Part shown: positions 53,602 to 64,000 of the stretch, piece by piece | How positions within the stretch are numbered: the first letter of the stretch is position 1 | Layout: each line of letters begins with the position of its first letter | Source: Protopterus annectens | Taxonomy: Eukaryota; Chordata; Ceratodontiformes; Protopteridae | DNA: 64,000 bases | Direction of reading: 5' to 3' | Assembly: GCF_019279795.1 (NCBI RefSeq) | Contig: NC_056739.1 | Span: 18,774,910-18,838,909, forward strand | Position numbers and translations under genes: made by a program | Notes under the pieces: model-generated | Told to the model about the DNA's origin: nothing | What the model saw: only the letters and a program-made list of their open reading frames with translations | The model's database searches: none

Positions 53602-54035
53602 AGAAGTTATGTACCTACCATAACATTCCATGTTAGTTGTCTTCTCTCGCCTTCTTTCTTGCTTGATGGGGCACTTGCTAAGCTCGAGAGTCACTTTTAC
53701 CAGCTTGAGGCAGCCCCATATCCCATGATGCAAGGCGGTAAGTACCCAGATCTCGTTTGTACCTATAGGGAAAAACACCTAGCACAAAAAACTTTCCACT
53801 GAGGAAAGACTCAATTAGCCTAAAGGAAGGGCTGTAATGGGAACCAGGTAACTAACTGGTGCCTATAGAAGCAATCTTCCAAACAAGGGAGATCAAGGTC
53901 TGTCCAGGCAAGGGGGTAGGAGGGAGGGTCGCAAGAAAGAAGGCGAGAGAAGACAACTAACATGGAACGTTATGGTAGGTACATAACTTCTCAATGTTAA
54001 GTTGTCAATCTCGCCTTCATTCTTGCTTGATGGGA
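53602..54035 (-). repeat. Left terminal repeat and ICR of copy K
   Basis: Outer end 53602-53663 repeats inverted at 53931-53992, followed by aatgttaagttgtcaatctc (53993 onward), the complement of the expected right end, identical in type to that of EG. The GGAGCCGA hairpin is deleted from this repeat (gatggggcacttgctaagc). The match ends at agatctcgtttg (53759). Confidence 0.9.
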
Positions 54036-54066
54036 CCGCGTCCCTAGCACCTCTATCCTGGGTGGC

Positions 54067-55390
54067 TCAATGGAACAGACTCTTGAGAACCGTAAAACCA
54101 AAGCTGGCTCTATCCCTGGAGGCCAAATCCAATTTGTAATGAGAGACAAAGGTATGAGGAGTGGCCCAAGTGGCTGCTGCACAAATAGTGTCTAAAGGGA
54201 GTCTAGTCTGAAAGGCTGTGGAAGTGGCTAAACTTCTGGTGGAATGCGCTTTTGGTTTTGAGCACAGCTGTTTGCCCCTGAGTTGATAGATTTCGGAGAT
54301 GGTGGAAGAAAGCCATCTAGATAAGGTCACTTTGGAAACAGGAAGGCCTTTCTTATTTACAGCATAAGAAAGAAAGAGCTGATCAGATTTCCTGAATTGT
54401 TTTGTTCTGTCCAAATAATATCTGAGTTGGCGGTGAACATCAAGATAATGTAATTTTTGTTCCGATCTGTTGGAGTAATTAGGGAAAAATACAGGAGATC
54501 AATAGATTGGTTCAAATTAGTTTTCAAGCCACCTTAGGCAAAAAGGATGGATTAGTTCTCAAGGATACCCTGTGCTTGTGGAATACCAAATAAGGGGGAC
54601 GAACAGAAAGAGCATGAAGTTCTGACACTCTCCTGGCCGAGGTAATAGCGACAAGGAAGAGTGTTTTCCATGAAAGAAACTTCAGTGAACATGAAACAGC
54701 TGGCTCGAAGGGAGGAAGAATTAAGGATGTCAGCACTACATTTAGGTCCCATTGAGGAGGAGGACTCCTAACAGGAGGTTTAAGGAGAAAAATCCCTTTT
54801 AGAAAAGCTCTACAAAGCCTGTGGGACATAATGTTGTGATCTGCAAACCTGACATGAAAGTTCGAGATAGCAGCCAACTGAACTTTGACCATGGAAGATG
54901 AAGAGCCCGAGTGAAAGATTTCTGCTAAAAAATCCAAAACTGCATGAACAGGGGCAGTAAAGGGATCTATATTCTTTGATTTTTCCCAAAAGGAAAAGCG
55001 TTTCCACTTGCTGGTATAAATCCTTCTAGTAGAGGATTTAAGGGAAGCGACTATGATATCCCTAACTGGGTTAGAGATTATAGGAAGCCTGGCTAAGGAA
55101 GGAAGTGGAGCAACCAAGCTGTGAGGTTGAGAGAAGGAATGGACCGATGCAGGTAACCCGATTGGTGGATCAGAAGGTCTGGCACTGGGTCCAGATGCCA
55201 CGGCTGCACCAATAGGTGACGATGGAGGAACGGAAACCAAATTTGTTGAGGCCAATAGAGAATCATTTTGGCTCTCAAAACGGTGGCTTTCTGGAGTACT
55301 TGTGGAATCAAAGGAAAGGGAGGAAAGGCATAAAGAAGTCCCTGGGGCCAATCCTGGGTAAGAGCGTCTCTGGGGGGATGGCCTGACAGT
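54067..55390 (-). pseudogene. Tyrosine recombinase of copy K
   Basis: The C-terminal 115 residues (54067-54414) have His57/Arg60 (AHSTR), ATWATPH and Tyr93 (FVSHY), ending FTVLKSLFH. A small shift between 54414 and 54524 separates them from the upstream part, which holds SARRVSELHAL, SKWKRFSFWEK and VQLAAISNFH in the 54524-58198 frame. All catalytic residues are present across the two frames. Confidence 0.88.
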
Positions 55391-56990
55391 GGGAAGAGAG
55401 AGAAGAAGTCTGGGCATTTGCTGTTTTGGGGAGTAGCAAAAAGATCGCAACATGGGCGGCCCCATTCTAGAAAAATCTCCTCCACTATAGATTGTTTGAG
55501 AGACCACTCGTGAGGCATGAGAATAGCTCTGCTCAATCTGTCCGCTAAAATGTTGGTTTTCCCAGGGATATGCGTTGCTACCAAAAACCGATGAGAGGAG
55601 ATCGCCCATTGCCAAAGTCTGAGAGCTTCTCAACACAAGGGGTAGGACTTGGTTCCGCCCTGTTTGTTGATATACCATACTACAGACATGTTGTCCGTGT
55701 GAACTGCAATTGTTCCCAAAGGAAGGAAGTCGTTGAGGGCTTGCAACGTTAAAAGCACTGCTCTCATCTCTAGGACATTTATGTGCATTTGGTATTCGAA
55801 CGGTTGCCACGTCCCACGAACCATCCTGCCCTGATAATGACCCCCCCACCCGATCAGGGAGGCGTCCGTAGTGACTGTGGCTACCGAGGCCGGGGATACA
55901 AAGGGTCTGCCCTGATGAATCTGGGGAGAAGAAATCCACCAGGATAGGTGGTTTATGCAAGCTTGTGTCACCAGGATCTGGTGACGCATGGGAAGTTGTT
56001 GGTAAGACCACTGGGTGAACAACATCCATTGAAGAAGACGCATGTAGAAGCGGGCCAAGGGAAGAAGAGTAATGGCCGCTGCCATGAGGCCCAACACTTT
56101 CAGGACCAGTCTGGCTTGCACCTTTTTGCTGGCAAGAATGATGCGCACGTGAGTTTGGATATCTGAGATTCTTTGGTCTGTGAGGGTTGCTGACATCCAA
56201 ACAGTGTCTAAATTTGCGCCTATGAAAGTAATAGACTGGCAGGGCGATAAGGAGGATTTTTCGTAGTTGATCGAAATTCCTAACTGAGTGCAGAGATTTA
56301 GGGTGTAATCCCTGGCTTGGAGAAGTTGATGCCTGGTGGTGGCTGAAAGGAGCCAGTCGTCGAGATACGGAAAACACCTGGAATCCTAGACGTCGCAGGT
56401 GAGCCGTGACCACTGCCATACATTTGGTGAACACTCTGGGGGCTGTAGTGAGACCAAAGGGCAGGGCTCTGAATTGAAAATGACTGGACCCCAGCCGAAA
56501 GCGGAGAAACCTTCTGGAGCATCTGTAAATTTTTATGTGATAGTACGCATCCTGAAGGTCTATTGAGCACATCCAGTTGTCTTTGCCCAGGAAGGGCAAA
56601 ATTGATTGAAGTGTGACCATTCGAAATCTCGTCTTTTTCACAGACTTGTTGAGTCTGCTGAGGTCCAATATTGGTCTCCAATCTCCCGTCTTTTTGGGGA
56701 CCAAAAAGAACCTTGAGTAAATTCCGGGCTCTGAATGGTCTGTTGTAACTGGCTGAATGGCCCTTTTGTGTAGAAGCTTTGATACTTCTAACTTTGCGAT
56801 TTCCCTTAGACCGGGTGACACATCTGGAAGGGAATTTTTGTGAGTAAAGGGACTTTCCTCGAAAGGAATTCTGTAACCCTCGGATATGATCGACTGTACC
56901 CATCTGTCTTGTGATAGGGAACGCCAGGCTTGTGGGTACAGCGATAATCTTCCCCCGACTGCCTCCAAGGATGGACAGTCGGGCAACACC
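55093..56990 (-). pseudogene. RT / RNase H / Dam-like region of copy K
   Basis: RT is in the 54524-58198 frame from LEAVGGRLSLYPQAW through FLVPKKTGDWRP, SIDLQDAYYHIKI and LPFGLTTAPRVFTK to RRLGFQV. An extra A (cggaaaacacc at ~56370, cggaaacacc in others) then moves it off register before YLDDW. RNase H resumes in 55630-56196 (TTDASLIGWGG, LEMRAVLLTLQAL, HTDNMSVVWYINKQGG) and the Dam-like part in 55093-55584 (CCDLFATPQNSKC, LLYAFPPFPLIPQVLQKA). Confidence 0.88.
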
Positions 56991-59715
56991 TCAGGGATGC
57001 TGGAAGGGCTTGTCAGAGAGAGGCTCTCTGCTTCCCTGGTTTTGTGGACCCCCCTGCCTCTAGGGCAGCGTCTATTATTATTACCCCCACTGCCTCTTGG
57101 GGTAAACTGACCACGTGTATCCGGCGTGACTCCTTGGGATTTGCGGAACCACATCTTTCCACCCTTCTGTCCCTTGGGGTAAGGTCTAGAAGGGGTGGAA
57201 AAACGGACCCCTACGGCAGAAAGAGTCTTGCCGTCCTGCTCACACCTGGTCAATGTATCCTTCACTTGAGGACCAAACAAAGTTGACCCATCAAAGGAAG
57301 AGTTTGTGAAGGACGCCTTGAAGGGATCTGCAAAATTACAGAGCCGCATCCAGGATTGACGTCTCAGAGCCACTCCTGTACCTGCGGCTCTACTCGCTCC
57401 ATCTGCTGCATACGAAATCAGCCGCATGGAGGAGTTGGTTATGGAATTAAGGATTCCTAGCTGAGAAGCAATCTTGTCTTGTGCCCCCGGAGCTGCAGGA
57501 TCCTGTACTACTTCACCTAGTTCTTTAAGGATGTCCCTTTGGAGTCTGGTGAAGTGACACAAATAATTCAGCGAACGCATGGCAAAGGTCGCTGAGGAGA
57601 ACATCCGCTTACCATACCTGTCCATGGTCCTAGAATCCTTGTTAGGAGGATGGACCGGTACGGAAGGATCTGCAAGTTCCTTTTTAGTGGCGGCCGCCAC
57701 CACCATGGCATCAACAGGGACACCTTTTGTAAGGAACTGCTGTTCAGAAGGGGCTGTAATAAATTTAGAAGGCCTCCTGGGAACTGGCTCTACGGAATCA
57801 GGAGAAGCCCAAGCCTTTCGAGCAATTACCTGCATGAGGGGGTCAAAAGGCGGAGACACCCAGGAGTTGGAGGGTCGAGAACCAAACGCCTCTAGGTATA
57901 CCGTCTCATCATCGGAGGGATTAATGGAGGGCCAGTTTCCCCTCTGTTTCAGGAGTTCTAGGATGTCTGAAAAGGAGACATCCTCAGAGGGGCATCTTGG
58001 GGATCCCTCCGACTCATCTAAGTCAGTATCCGAAGTAATAGACTCAGGGGAGTCCAGATGCTTCCTCTTACAAGTCCTCTTGCGCAGGATCTCCTGACGG
58101 ATCAGGAGAATCCTCGGAAGAGGGGGTTCCTCCCAGTGGGGAAACCTGAGGCGGTGGATCTCTTGGTCCGGGAGCAAGAGAGCGGGAAGAGATATCAACA
58201 GGCACCGTAGAGGGAGGAGCTAAAGGAATAGACTGCTGACTGAGCCCAGGGGCCAGCACACTCCTCATCACCTCGAAGGCTCCCCTCCCAGGGAGATCCG
58301 AGAGAACCTGTTCCGAAGAAACTGGGACTCCCAGACCCACCGAAAGGGAAGGCTCGAGGCAGATGTCGGAGCCGAGCTCACCAGGCAGCTCCAAGGGGAA
58401 GAGCGGGGTCGGACAAGGGTCCGATGCCACTCACCCCCTCGGAGCAGACCAGGGAAGCCCGGCCACCGAATCCCTCCAAAGAAGGTCTCGAGGAGGAGAT
58501 AAGAGTAGATGCTGAAGGCACAGAAGGGGGGAGTATCTGGCCCTCAGCCATAGCAGAAACTATTCCCGTAGACTCCAGCTCCAAATTCTGGGGTAGAGTC
58601 GAAGGAGGAACTTGAAGAGGGTGTGGACAAATAGTCGTCTGTTGAGACGGACTATGAAGCATTTGGGCTAGTGCCTGTGATTTTAATAATCTGCTTACCA
58701 CCCTCTCTAAATCATGGTCTGACAACCTGGAAGACCTAGATGATCGGCTCCGATGGCTCCGCTCTGAAAGAAGAGGTGAGGCCGGAGCCGACAGTATCGG
58801 TTCCAAAGAGGGAGACCTGGACCTCTTCCTCGAAGAGTATCTGGCCCTCAGCCATAGCAGAAACTATTCCCGTAGACTCCAGCTCCAAACTCTGGGGTAG
58901 AGTCGAAGGAGGAACTTGAAGAGGGTGTGGACTAATAGTCGTCTGTTGAGACGGACTATGAAGCATTTGGGCTAGTGCCTGTGATTTTAATAATCTGCTT
59001 ACCACCCTCTCTAAATCATGGTCTGACAACCTGGAAGACCTAGATGATCGGCTCCGATGGCTCCGCTCTGAAAGAAGAGGTGAGGCCGGAGCCGACAGTA
59101 TCGGTTCCAAAGAGGGAGACCTGGACCTCTTCCTCGAAGGAACCATCGGAGCTGATGAAACCATGGATCCAGTCGGAGCTGATAACTTTTCGGCTCCGAG
59201 TGTAGGTATAGATGTATCGGCTCCGGCCGGAGCCAATACAGGCAAAGAAATCATGGTGTCGGAGCCGGTCGGCGCCGACACCAAAGCCCGAGCCACATGG
59301 ATGTCGGAGCCAGTCGGAGCCGACACCGAAGTGACCTTCACAGTATCGGCACCGATAGCCATCGGTGCCGATGATTCTCAAGCTAAGATCGGCTCCAGCG
59401 GGCGATCTCGACTCGAGGAGTCGGAGCCAAGGCCGAAGGCTTAGGTACAGAAGCCTGGGCCTTGGTAGTCTTAGAGGGCTTACCCGGAGCCGATTTTGCC
59501 GGGGAGCCCTCCGGTTTAAGAAGTCCCCTTAAAATAAGTTTGTTTCTCCTTTCCTGCAGGACTCTCTGGCTAAAAGAGTGACAAATTGCACAGGAGTCCT
59601 GCAGGTGGAGAGGTCCCAGGCAGTAAATACAAGAAGTGTGACCGTCTGTCAGAGACATCTTCTGACAGCACGAGTCACACTTCTTGAAGCCTGAGACCCT
59701 CTGTTCTTTAGACAT
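56990..59715 (-). pseudogene. gag-like ORF1 of copy K, with internal duplication
   Basis: Start at 59715 (MSKEQRVSGFKKC). The Cys/His motif is complete (CDSCCQKMSLTDGH, CIYCLGPLHLQDSC, CHSF). The Ser/Pro region contains the 304-bp tandem repeat, which shifts the frame. After 58198 the gag C-terminal half is open: KRTCKRKH, SEGSPRCPSED, DRYGKRMFSSATFAMRSLNYLCHFTRLQRDILKE, MRLISYAADG, MWFRKSQG. Near 57050 it passes into the RT frame through an indel in the Arg/Gly tail. SAPTGSD repeats occur near 59190-59360. Confidence 0.87.
58532..59139. repeat. 304-bp tandem duplication in gag of copy K
   Basis: Units 58532-58835 and 58836-59139, each starting agtatctggccctcagccat, differ at only a few positions. 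The period is not a multiple of three. Confidence 0.95.
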
Positions 59716-59762
59716 AGTGCTTTACAAACAAACACTACACACACAGTCCCGAACCAGACAAA

Positions 59763-60180
59763 CTTTTAGTTATGTACTCACCATAACTTCAGATGTTTGG
59801 GATCCATCTCGCCTACATTCTGACTGATGGGTTCGGAGCCGATCCTCGGCTCCGACTCGGCACGCTTATGCCAAAGAGCGAAGTCTCTTATTGGCTGAGC
59901 TTACTATAACCCAGGATGCACCACTACCAGTCCCCCAGATCTAGTTTGTCCGCATACATGCACACACGCATGCACTGCTTATATAACATTGACAGATGAT
60001 ACAAGATAAAAAACAGTAGAACCCAAACTGTTCAATCTCTTCTGATCTCCAAGGCAGGGGGAAGGAGGGTGGGTATTAGGAATGTAGGCGAGATGGATCC
60101 CAAACATCTGAAGTTATGGTGAGTACATAACTAAAAGATGTTATGTGATCCTATCTCGCCTACATTCTGACTGATGGGAC
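59763..60180 (-). repeat. Left terminal repeat and ICR of copy L
   Basis: Outer end 59763-59827 repeats inverted at 60080-60135, followed by atgttatgtgatcctatctc (60137 onward), the complement of the right end of this subfamily. The hairpin ggagccga-tcc-tcggctcc lies near 59836-59855. Confidence 0.92.
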
Positions 60181-60210
60181 AGCGTCCCTAGCACCTAAAT
60201 CCTGGGTGGC

Positions 60211-62181
60211 TCACTGGAAAACACTCCTGAGTACCGTGGAACCAAATGATGCTCGTCCTTTAGATGCCACATCCAATTTATAGTGGGAAATGAAAGTGTG
60301 CGGGTTGGACCAAGTAGCCGCAGCACAAATCTCAGAAATAGCGAGCTTGGAATGGAATGCAATAGAGGTAGCCATAGCTCTAGTAGAGTGAGCTTTGACA
60401 GATGTTGTAAGTTGTTTATTTGAAGAGGAATAAGCTTGAGTTATGCAATCTCTGATCCATTTGGCAATAGTAGCTTTAGTGATGGTTTTACCCAGTTTAT
60501 TATCTGAAAAGGACACAAACAATTGATCTGTTTTCCGAATTTGCTGAGTCCTATCTAGATAGAAGCGCAATTGCCTGTGAACATCCAATGTATGGAAGGT
60601 GTATTCCGCTTTGTTTGAAAATTTTGGAAAGAAAACTGGTAGCTCTAAAGATTGTTGGAGACAGAGATTAGAGCAAACTTTTGGGACAAAAGATGGATTA
60701 GGTCTAAGTGATACTCTATCCTTGTGAAAAATCAAGTACGGTGGTTTGATAGATAGGGCTTGAAGTTCTGAAACTCTTCTTGCAGAGGTAATTGCAATTA
60801 AGAAGGCAGTTTTCCAAGACAGATATTTCAACTCACATGTAGCAGCCGGTTCAAAGGTGGAAGATGTTAAGGCACGAAGTACCAAATCAAGATCCCACGG
60901 AGGCGCAGGATGAAAAATTGGGGGTCTTAAAAGCACAGCACCTTTCATGAAAGTTTTACATAATCTGCTGCTCATCAACGGTGGGTCTGTGGAATCGTGA
61001 AATTTAGAGATAGCTGCTAGTTGGACTTTAATAGTAGAGACTGAAGATCCTTGATTAAACAAGGATGTTAAAAATTTCAAGACCTCTGGTATCGGGGCAG
61101 TAATAGGGTCTAAGCCTCTGAGTTGAGCCCAGATAGCAAACCTCTTCCACTTACTGTGATACAACTTCTTAGTGGTGGGTTTGTGGGCTGAAGATAAAAT
61201 GTGAATAACTTCCGGGTCCAAGGTGTGATTTCTGACTATAGTCGGAAGTGGAGGAGCCAAGCTGTTAATTTCAAAGTGTGAAGGGACTGGTGCTGTTGTC
61301 CCGACTGATGAACCAGAAGGTCCGGAATTAGATCCAAGAACCAAGGACCGTCCAGAGCATATTTCTGTAGGTAGGGGAACCATACCTGACGAGGCCAGTA
61401 CGGAGCAATTAGAATCATTGTGGACCCCAATTGGGAAGCTTTCTGGATGACTTTGGGGAGGAGTGGAATCGGAGGAAAAGCATAAAGCAGTCCTGTTGGC
61501 CAAGGTTGGACTAGAGCATCCGTAGCTGTCTCCCCTTGACGTGGGGTCAAGGAAAAGAACCTGTTGCACTTCGTGTTTCGTGGTGTTGCAAACAGGTCGC
61601 AGCACGGAATCCCCCATCTTTTGAAAATCTGAGCTGCTACTGTTTCGTTTAGAGACCACTCGTGAGGAGAGAGAACAGTCCTGCTCAGTCTGTCTGCCAA
61701 TACATTGGATTTGCCTGGAATGTGGGTCACTACCAGGAAGCGCTTGGTAGCCACTGCCCATTCCCACACCCTCATGGCCTCTCTGCAAAGGGGATAAGAT
61801 CTGGTCCCTCCTTGTTTGTTTAGATACCAGACCACCGACATGTTGTCTGTGTGGATAGCGATAATGCCTTGAGGGAGAAACTTGTGGAGGGCTTGTAAGG
61901 ACAGAAGTACAGCCCTCATTTCCAACACATTGATATGGAGAGATGTTTCGTTGGGAAGCCAAGAACCTTGAACTGACCTGCCCAGACAATGCCCCCCCCA
62001 CCCCGTCTGGGAGGCATCCGTAGTCAAGGTGGCCACCGGAGGGGGTATAACAAAGGATCTTCCCTGATTCAGATTGGATGGCAGAAGCCACCAGCGGAGG
62101 TCCCGTTTGCACGTTTCTGTAATCAGTATGTGATGATTGAGGGGGAGATCTTGAAAAGACCATTGTGTCGATAATAGCCAC
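60211..62181 (-). CDS. Tyrosine recombinase of copy L
   Basis: The longest YR-containing frame (656 residues). The recombinase proper is the last ~350 residues: SKWKRFAIWAQ, VQLAAISKFH, TSARRVSEL, His598/Arg601 (AHSTR), the ATWSNPH segment and Tyr634 (FISHY), ending FGSTVLRSVFQ. The first ~300 residues are the alternate reading of RNase H and the Dam-like domain. The catalytic set is complete, so it is a candidate active enzyme if a start or recoding signal exists. Confidence 0.9.
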   Translation of the reverse strand: MAIIDTMVFSRSPPQSSHTDYRNVQTGPPLVASAIQSESGKILCYTPSGGHLDYGCLPDGVGGALSGQVSSRFLASQRNISPYQCVGNEGCTSVLTSPPQVSPSRHYRYPHRQHVGGLVSKQTRRDQILSPLQRGHEGVGMGSGYQALPGSDPHSRQIQCIGRQTEQDCSLSSRVVSKRNSSSSDFQKMGDSVLRPVCNTTKHEVQQVLFLDPTSRGDSYGCSSPTLANRTALCFSSDSTPPQSHPESFPIGVHNDSNCSVLASSGMVPLPTEICSGRSLVLGSNSGPSGSSVGTTAPVPSHFEINSLAPPLPTIVRNHTLDPEVIHILSSAHKPTTKKLYHSKWKRFAIWAQLRGLDPITAPIPEVLKFLTSLFNQGSSVSTIKVQLAAISKFHDSTDPPLMSSRLCKTFMKGAVLLRPPIFHPAPPWDLDLVLRALTSSTFEPAATCELKYLSWKTAFLIAITSARRVSELQALSIKPPYLIFHKDRVSLRPNPSFVPKVCSNLCLQQSLELPVFFPKFSNKAEYTFHTLDVHRQLRFYLDRTQQIRKTDQLFVSFSDNKLGKTITKATIAKWIRDCITQAYSSSNKQLTTSVKAHSTRAMATSIAFHSKLAISEICAAATWSNPHTFISHYKLDVASKGRASFGSTVLRSVFQ

Positions 62182-63307
62182 TGGAGAATCCTCATGTGCA
62201 ACCTTGCCAGAGGAACTAGGAGAACCGTGGTAGACATTGAACCTAAAAGTTGCAGGACCATCCTGGCTGGGGCTTTGGATCTTAGAAGCAGGGCTCGGAC
62301 CTGATTTTGTAATGTTTGTATCCTTTCGGTAGGAAGGAAGATCCGCATTAGTTTTGAGTCTATCTCTGCTCCTATGAATCTTATGCGCTGAGAAGGCAGC
62401 AAGACAGACTTTGACCAGTTGAATGTAATTCCCAGGGAAACACCCAGGAGATGGTGGCTTGTAGGTTCTCTAGTAGTAGATGCCTGGTGGTGGCAGTCAG
62501 GAGCCAGTCGTCCAGATAGGGAAACACTTGGAATCCGAGACTCCTCAGGTGAGCAGTCACTACTGCCAAACACTTGGTGAACACCCTGGGGGCTGTGGTG
62601 AGACCAAAGGGCAGTGCACAAAATTGGAAATGACTATCTCCCAGGCTGAAGCGCAGATACCTCCTGGACGCCTGATGTATCGGTATGTGATAATAGGCGT
62701 CCTTGAGATCTATGGAGCACATCCAAACATCTTTCTCCAACAATGGGAGAATGGATTGTAAAGTGACCATTTGGAATTTGGACTTCATGACGGACTGGTT
62801 TAGTTTGCTGAGATCCAAAATGGGTCTCAGGTCCCCTGTATTTTTTGGTACTAAAAAGAACCTTGAGTAATTTCCGGATCCGATCTGGTCTGTGGGGACC
62901 GGTTGGATGACTCCTTTTTCTAGCAGCTTTGAAGCTTCTACGGCTGCAATTTCCCTTTGACTGGGTGGAGGGTCCGGGATTTTTTTGGACGGTGGGGGTG
63001 GACGTGTGAAGGGAATGGTGTAACCTCCGGCAATAATCCGAAGCACCCATCTGTCCTGAGTAATAGATTCCCAGGCTTTTAGGTGCTTGGCAAAACGGCT
63101 CCCGACTGGCTCCGGAGCAGCACAGCCGGGCAATCCCTCATGGAGTGTGGGAGGCTGAAGAGCCACGAAAGGACTCGCGGTCTCCAGTGTTGCGGGGGCC
63201 TCTGCCGCCTCTGGGATGGCGTCTCCCAGAAAAATTTCCCCGTCCTCTGCCTCTGGAAGGGGAATCTTCCTGCTGTTGAGGAAAGAATTTCTGTGATTTG
63301 GAACCAC
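61236..63307 (-). pseudogene. RT / RNase H / Dam-like region of copy L
   Basis: Two long frames with one break. The upstream frame (62381-63307, 308 residues) spans EPVGSRFAKHLKAW, FLVPKNTGDLRP, MVTLQSILPLLEKD, SIDLKDAYYHIPI, LPFGLTTAPRVFTK and YLDDW. The downstream frame (61236-62621) restores GITFNWSKSVLLPSQ, TTDASQTGWGG, LEMRAVLLSLQAL, HTDNMSVVWYLNKQGG, VLADRLSR, CCDLFATPRNTKC and LLYAFPPIPLLP. The switch lies at ~62450, where X and H also switch. Confidence 0.9.
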
Positions 63308-64000
63308 ATCTACCCTCCTCTTTAGCCTTGGGATAAGGCCGAAGGGAGTGGAAAATCGTGCTCCTCGGCAGATAAAGTCTTTCCCTCCTGCTCACAGCGG
63401 GTAAGAGTGTCTTTACCTTGGGTCCAAACAAAGAGGACCCATCAAAGGGAGCGTCGGCAAAGGAAGACTTGAAGGCCTCCATGAAATGACACAAACGGAG
63501 CCAGGCTTGTCTTCGTAGAGCCACACCTGTGCCTGCAGCTCTGCCGCCTTCGGCCGCATATGAAATGAGCCTCATGGACGAGTTAGAAATCGAGGTAAGG
63601 ATAGCCAACTGAGAGCTAACCGACTGGGCTAGCTGCTCAGGTAGGTTACCTGAGAGGGAGTCTGAGAGCTCCTTGACCAGATCCCTCTGTAGTCTGGTGA
63701 AATGTGCCAAATAATTCAGGGACCTCAGAGTAAAGGCCGCTGAAGTCAGGGTGCGCTTCCCGTGCGGTCCATGCTCCTAGACTCCTTATTAGGAGGATGG
63801 ACGGACGTTGAAGCCTCTGCCACGTCCTGCTGGGTAGCAGATGCCACCACCATGGCATCTACAGCCACGCCTTTCGTTAAGAACTCCTTCTCGGGTGGGG
63901 CAGACAAAAATTTGTTAGGGCGAGAAGGCACTGGTTCCACAGTATCTGGATGTTCCCACGCTCCGACAAACCAAATCCAGGAGCTCGTCAAGGGCGGAGA
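63138..64000 (-). pseudogene. gag-like ORF1 of copy L, C-terminal part
   Basis: Frames 63138-63710 and 63746-63991 carry RPNKFLSAPPEKEFLTKGV, HPPNKESRSMDR, the AHFTRLQRDLVKELSDS block, MRLISYAAEG and the Arg/Gly tail (RGRGRGNFSGRR). The DRYGKR box is damaged (cttcccgtgcggtcc) compared with X. The N-terminal half is beyond the window. Confidence 0.86.

Larger units (their letters stand above)
53602..59762 (-). mobile_element. DIRS-type retrotransposon copy K, interrupted at its 5-prime leader by L
   Basis: The left end is agaagttatgtacctacc at 53602. The element is complete through gag (start 59715), then is broken 47 bases upstream of gag, where L begins. Its leader remainder and right repeat are expected beyond L, outside the window. 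It carries a 304-bp tandem duplication in gag. An unusual 1224-codon frame spans gag to YR. Confidence 0.93.
59763..64000 (-). mobile_element. DIRS-type retrotransposon copy L (3-prime part)
   Basis: The left end cttttagttatgtactcacc at 59763 lies in the 5-prime leader of K. The element runs through YR, Dam-like/RNase H/RT and into gag at the window edge. By eye it is nearly the same sequence as X over the ends and YR, so the two diverged recently. YR is intact; RT has the X/H/L shift; the gag part has clustered small deletions after 63350. Confidence 0.94.

Overview
The window looks like a piece of a large vertebrate genome, most likely an amphibian such as a caecilian or salamander. This is an inference from DIRS-type retrotransposons, Penelope-like elements and L1 lying together in AT-rich, intron-like DNA. 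Nearly all the recognisable coding sequence belongs to mobile elements, and every oriented element lies on the minus strand. The only candidate host coding sequence is a pair of small plus-strand exons with good splice sites (19420-19573 and 19668-19698), so the window may be an intron-rich part of a host gene.

The dominant family is a tyrosine-recombinase retrotransposon of the DIRS group. On the minus strand it reads: a CA/TG-rich leader; gag with an N-terminal Cys/His motif; reverse transcriptase, RNase H and a Dam-methylase-like domain in one frame; then an overlapping tyrosine recombinase (YR) frame. Full copies are 6.1-6.5 kb. They have inverted terminal repeats of about 160 bp, a left-terminal extension, and an internal complementary region (ICR) that joins the complements of both outer ends, which is the DIRS hallmark. 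Ten copies plus one ancient remnant are present: A (1-3570), B (5482-11612), C (12967-16946), remnant M (16947 to about 18000), J (three pieces between 19924 and 51286), X (20838-27050), EG (27735-30965 and 37135-40146), F (30966-37134), H (40147-46413), K (53602-59762) and L (59763 to the right edge). B, F, EG, J and K share one left terminus (agaagttatg); X, H and L share another (cttttagttatg); C is a third lineage by its right end.

Region by region: A is the 5-prime part of an element and abuts a small inverted-repeat element (MITE) at 3571-3842. Intron-like DNA follows. A decayed Penelope-like element (about 5120-12700) is split by B. A second MITE of the same family (12823-12962) abuts the 3-prime-truncated C, which is followed by remnant M and by the putative host exons. 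From 19924 to 51286 lies one nested cluster: old element J was entered by X, and separately by EG and H, which lie back to back; EG was itself entered by F. Reading across each insertion restores continuous element sequence with no obvious target duplication. From 51287 come intron-like DNA, a decayed L1 split by a tRNA-derived SINE, a microsatellite and a sharp hairpin, then K, whose 5-prime leader is interrupted by L.

No copy has all of its frames intact; the best single frames are the YR of B, X and L, the RT/RNase H of B and the gag of EG. Some frameshifts lie in homopolymers or in dense local clusters and may be assembly errors rather than mutations. Identity statements are by-eye comparisons within the window.
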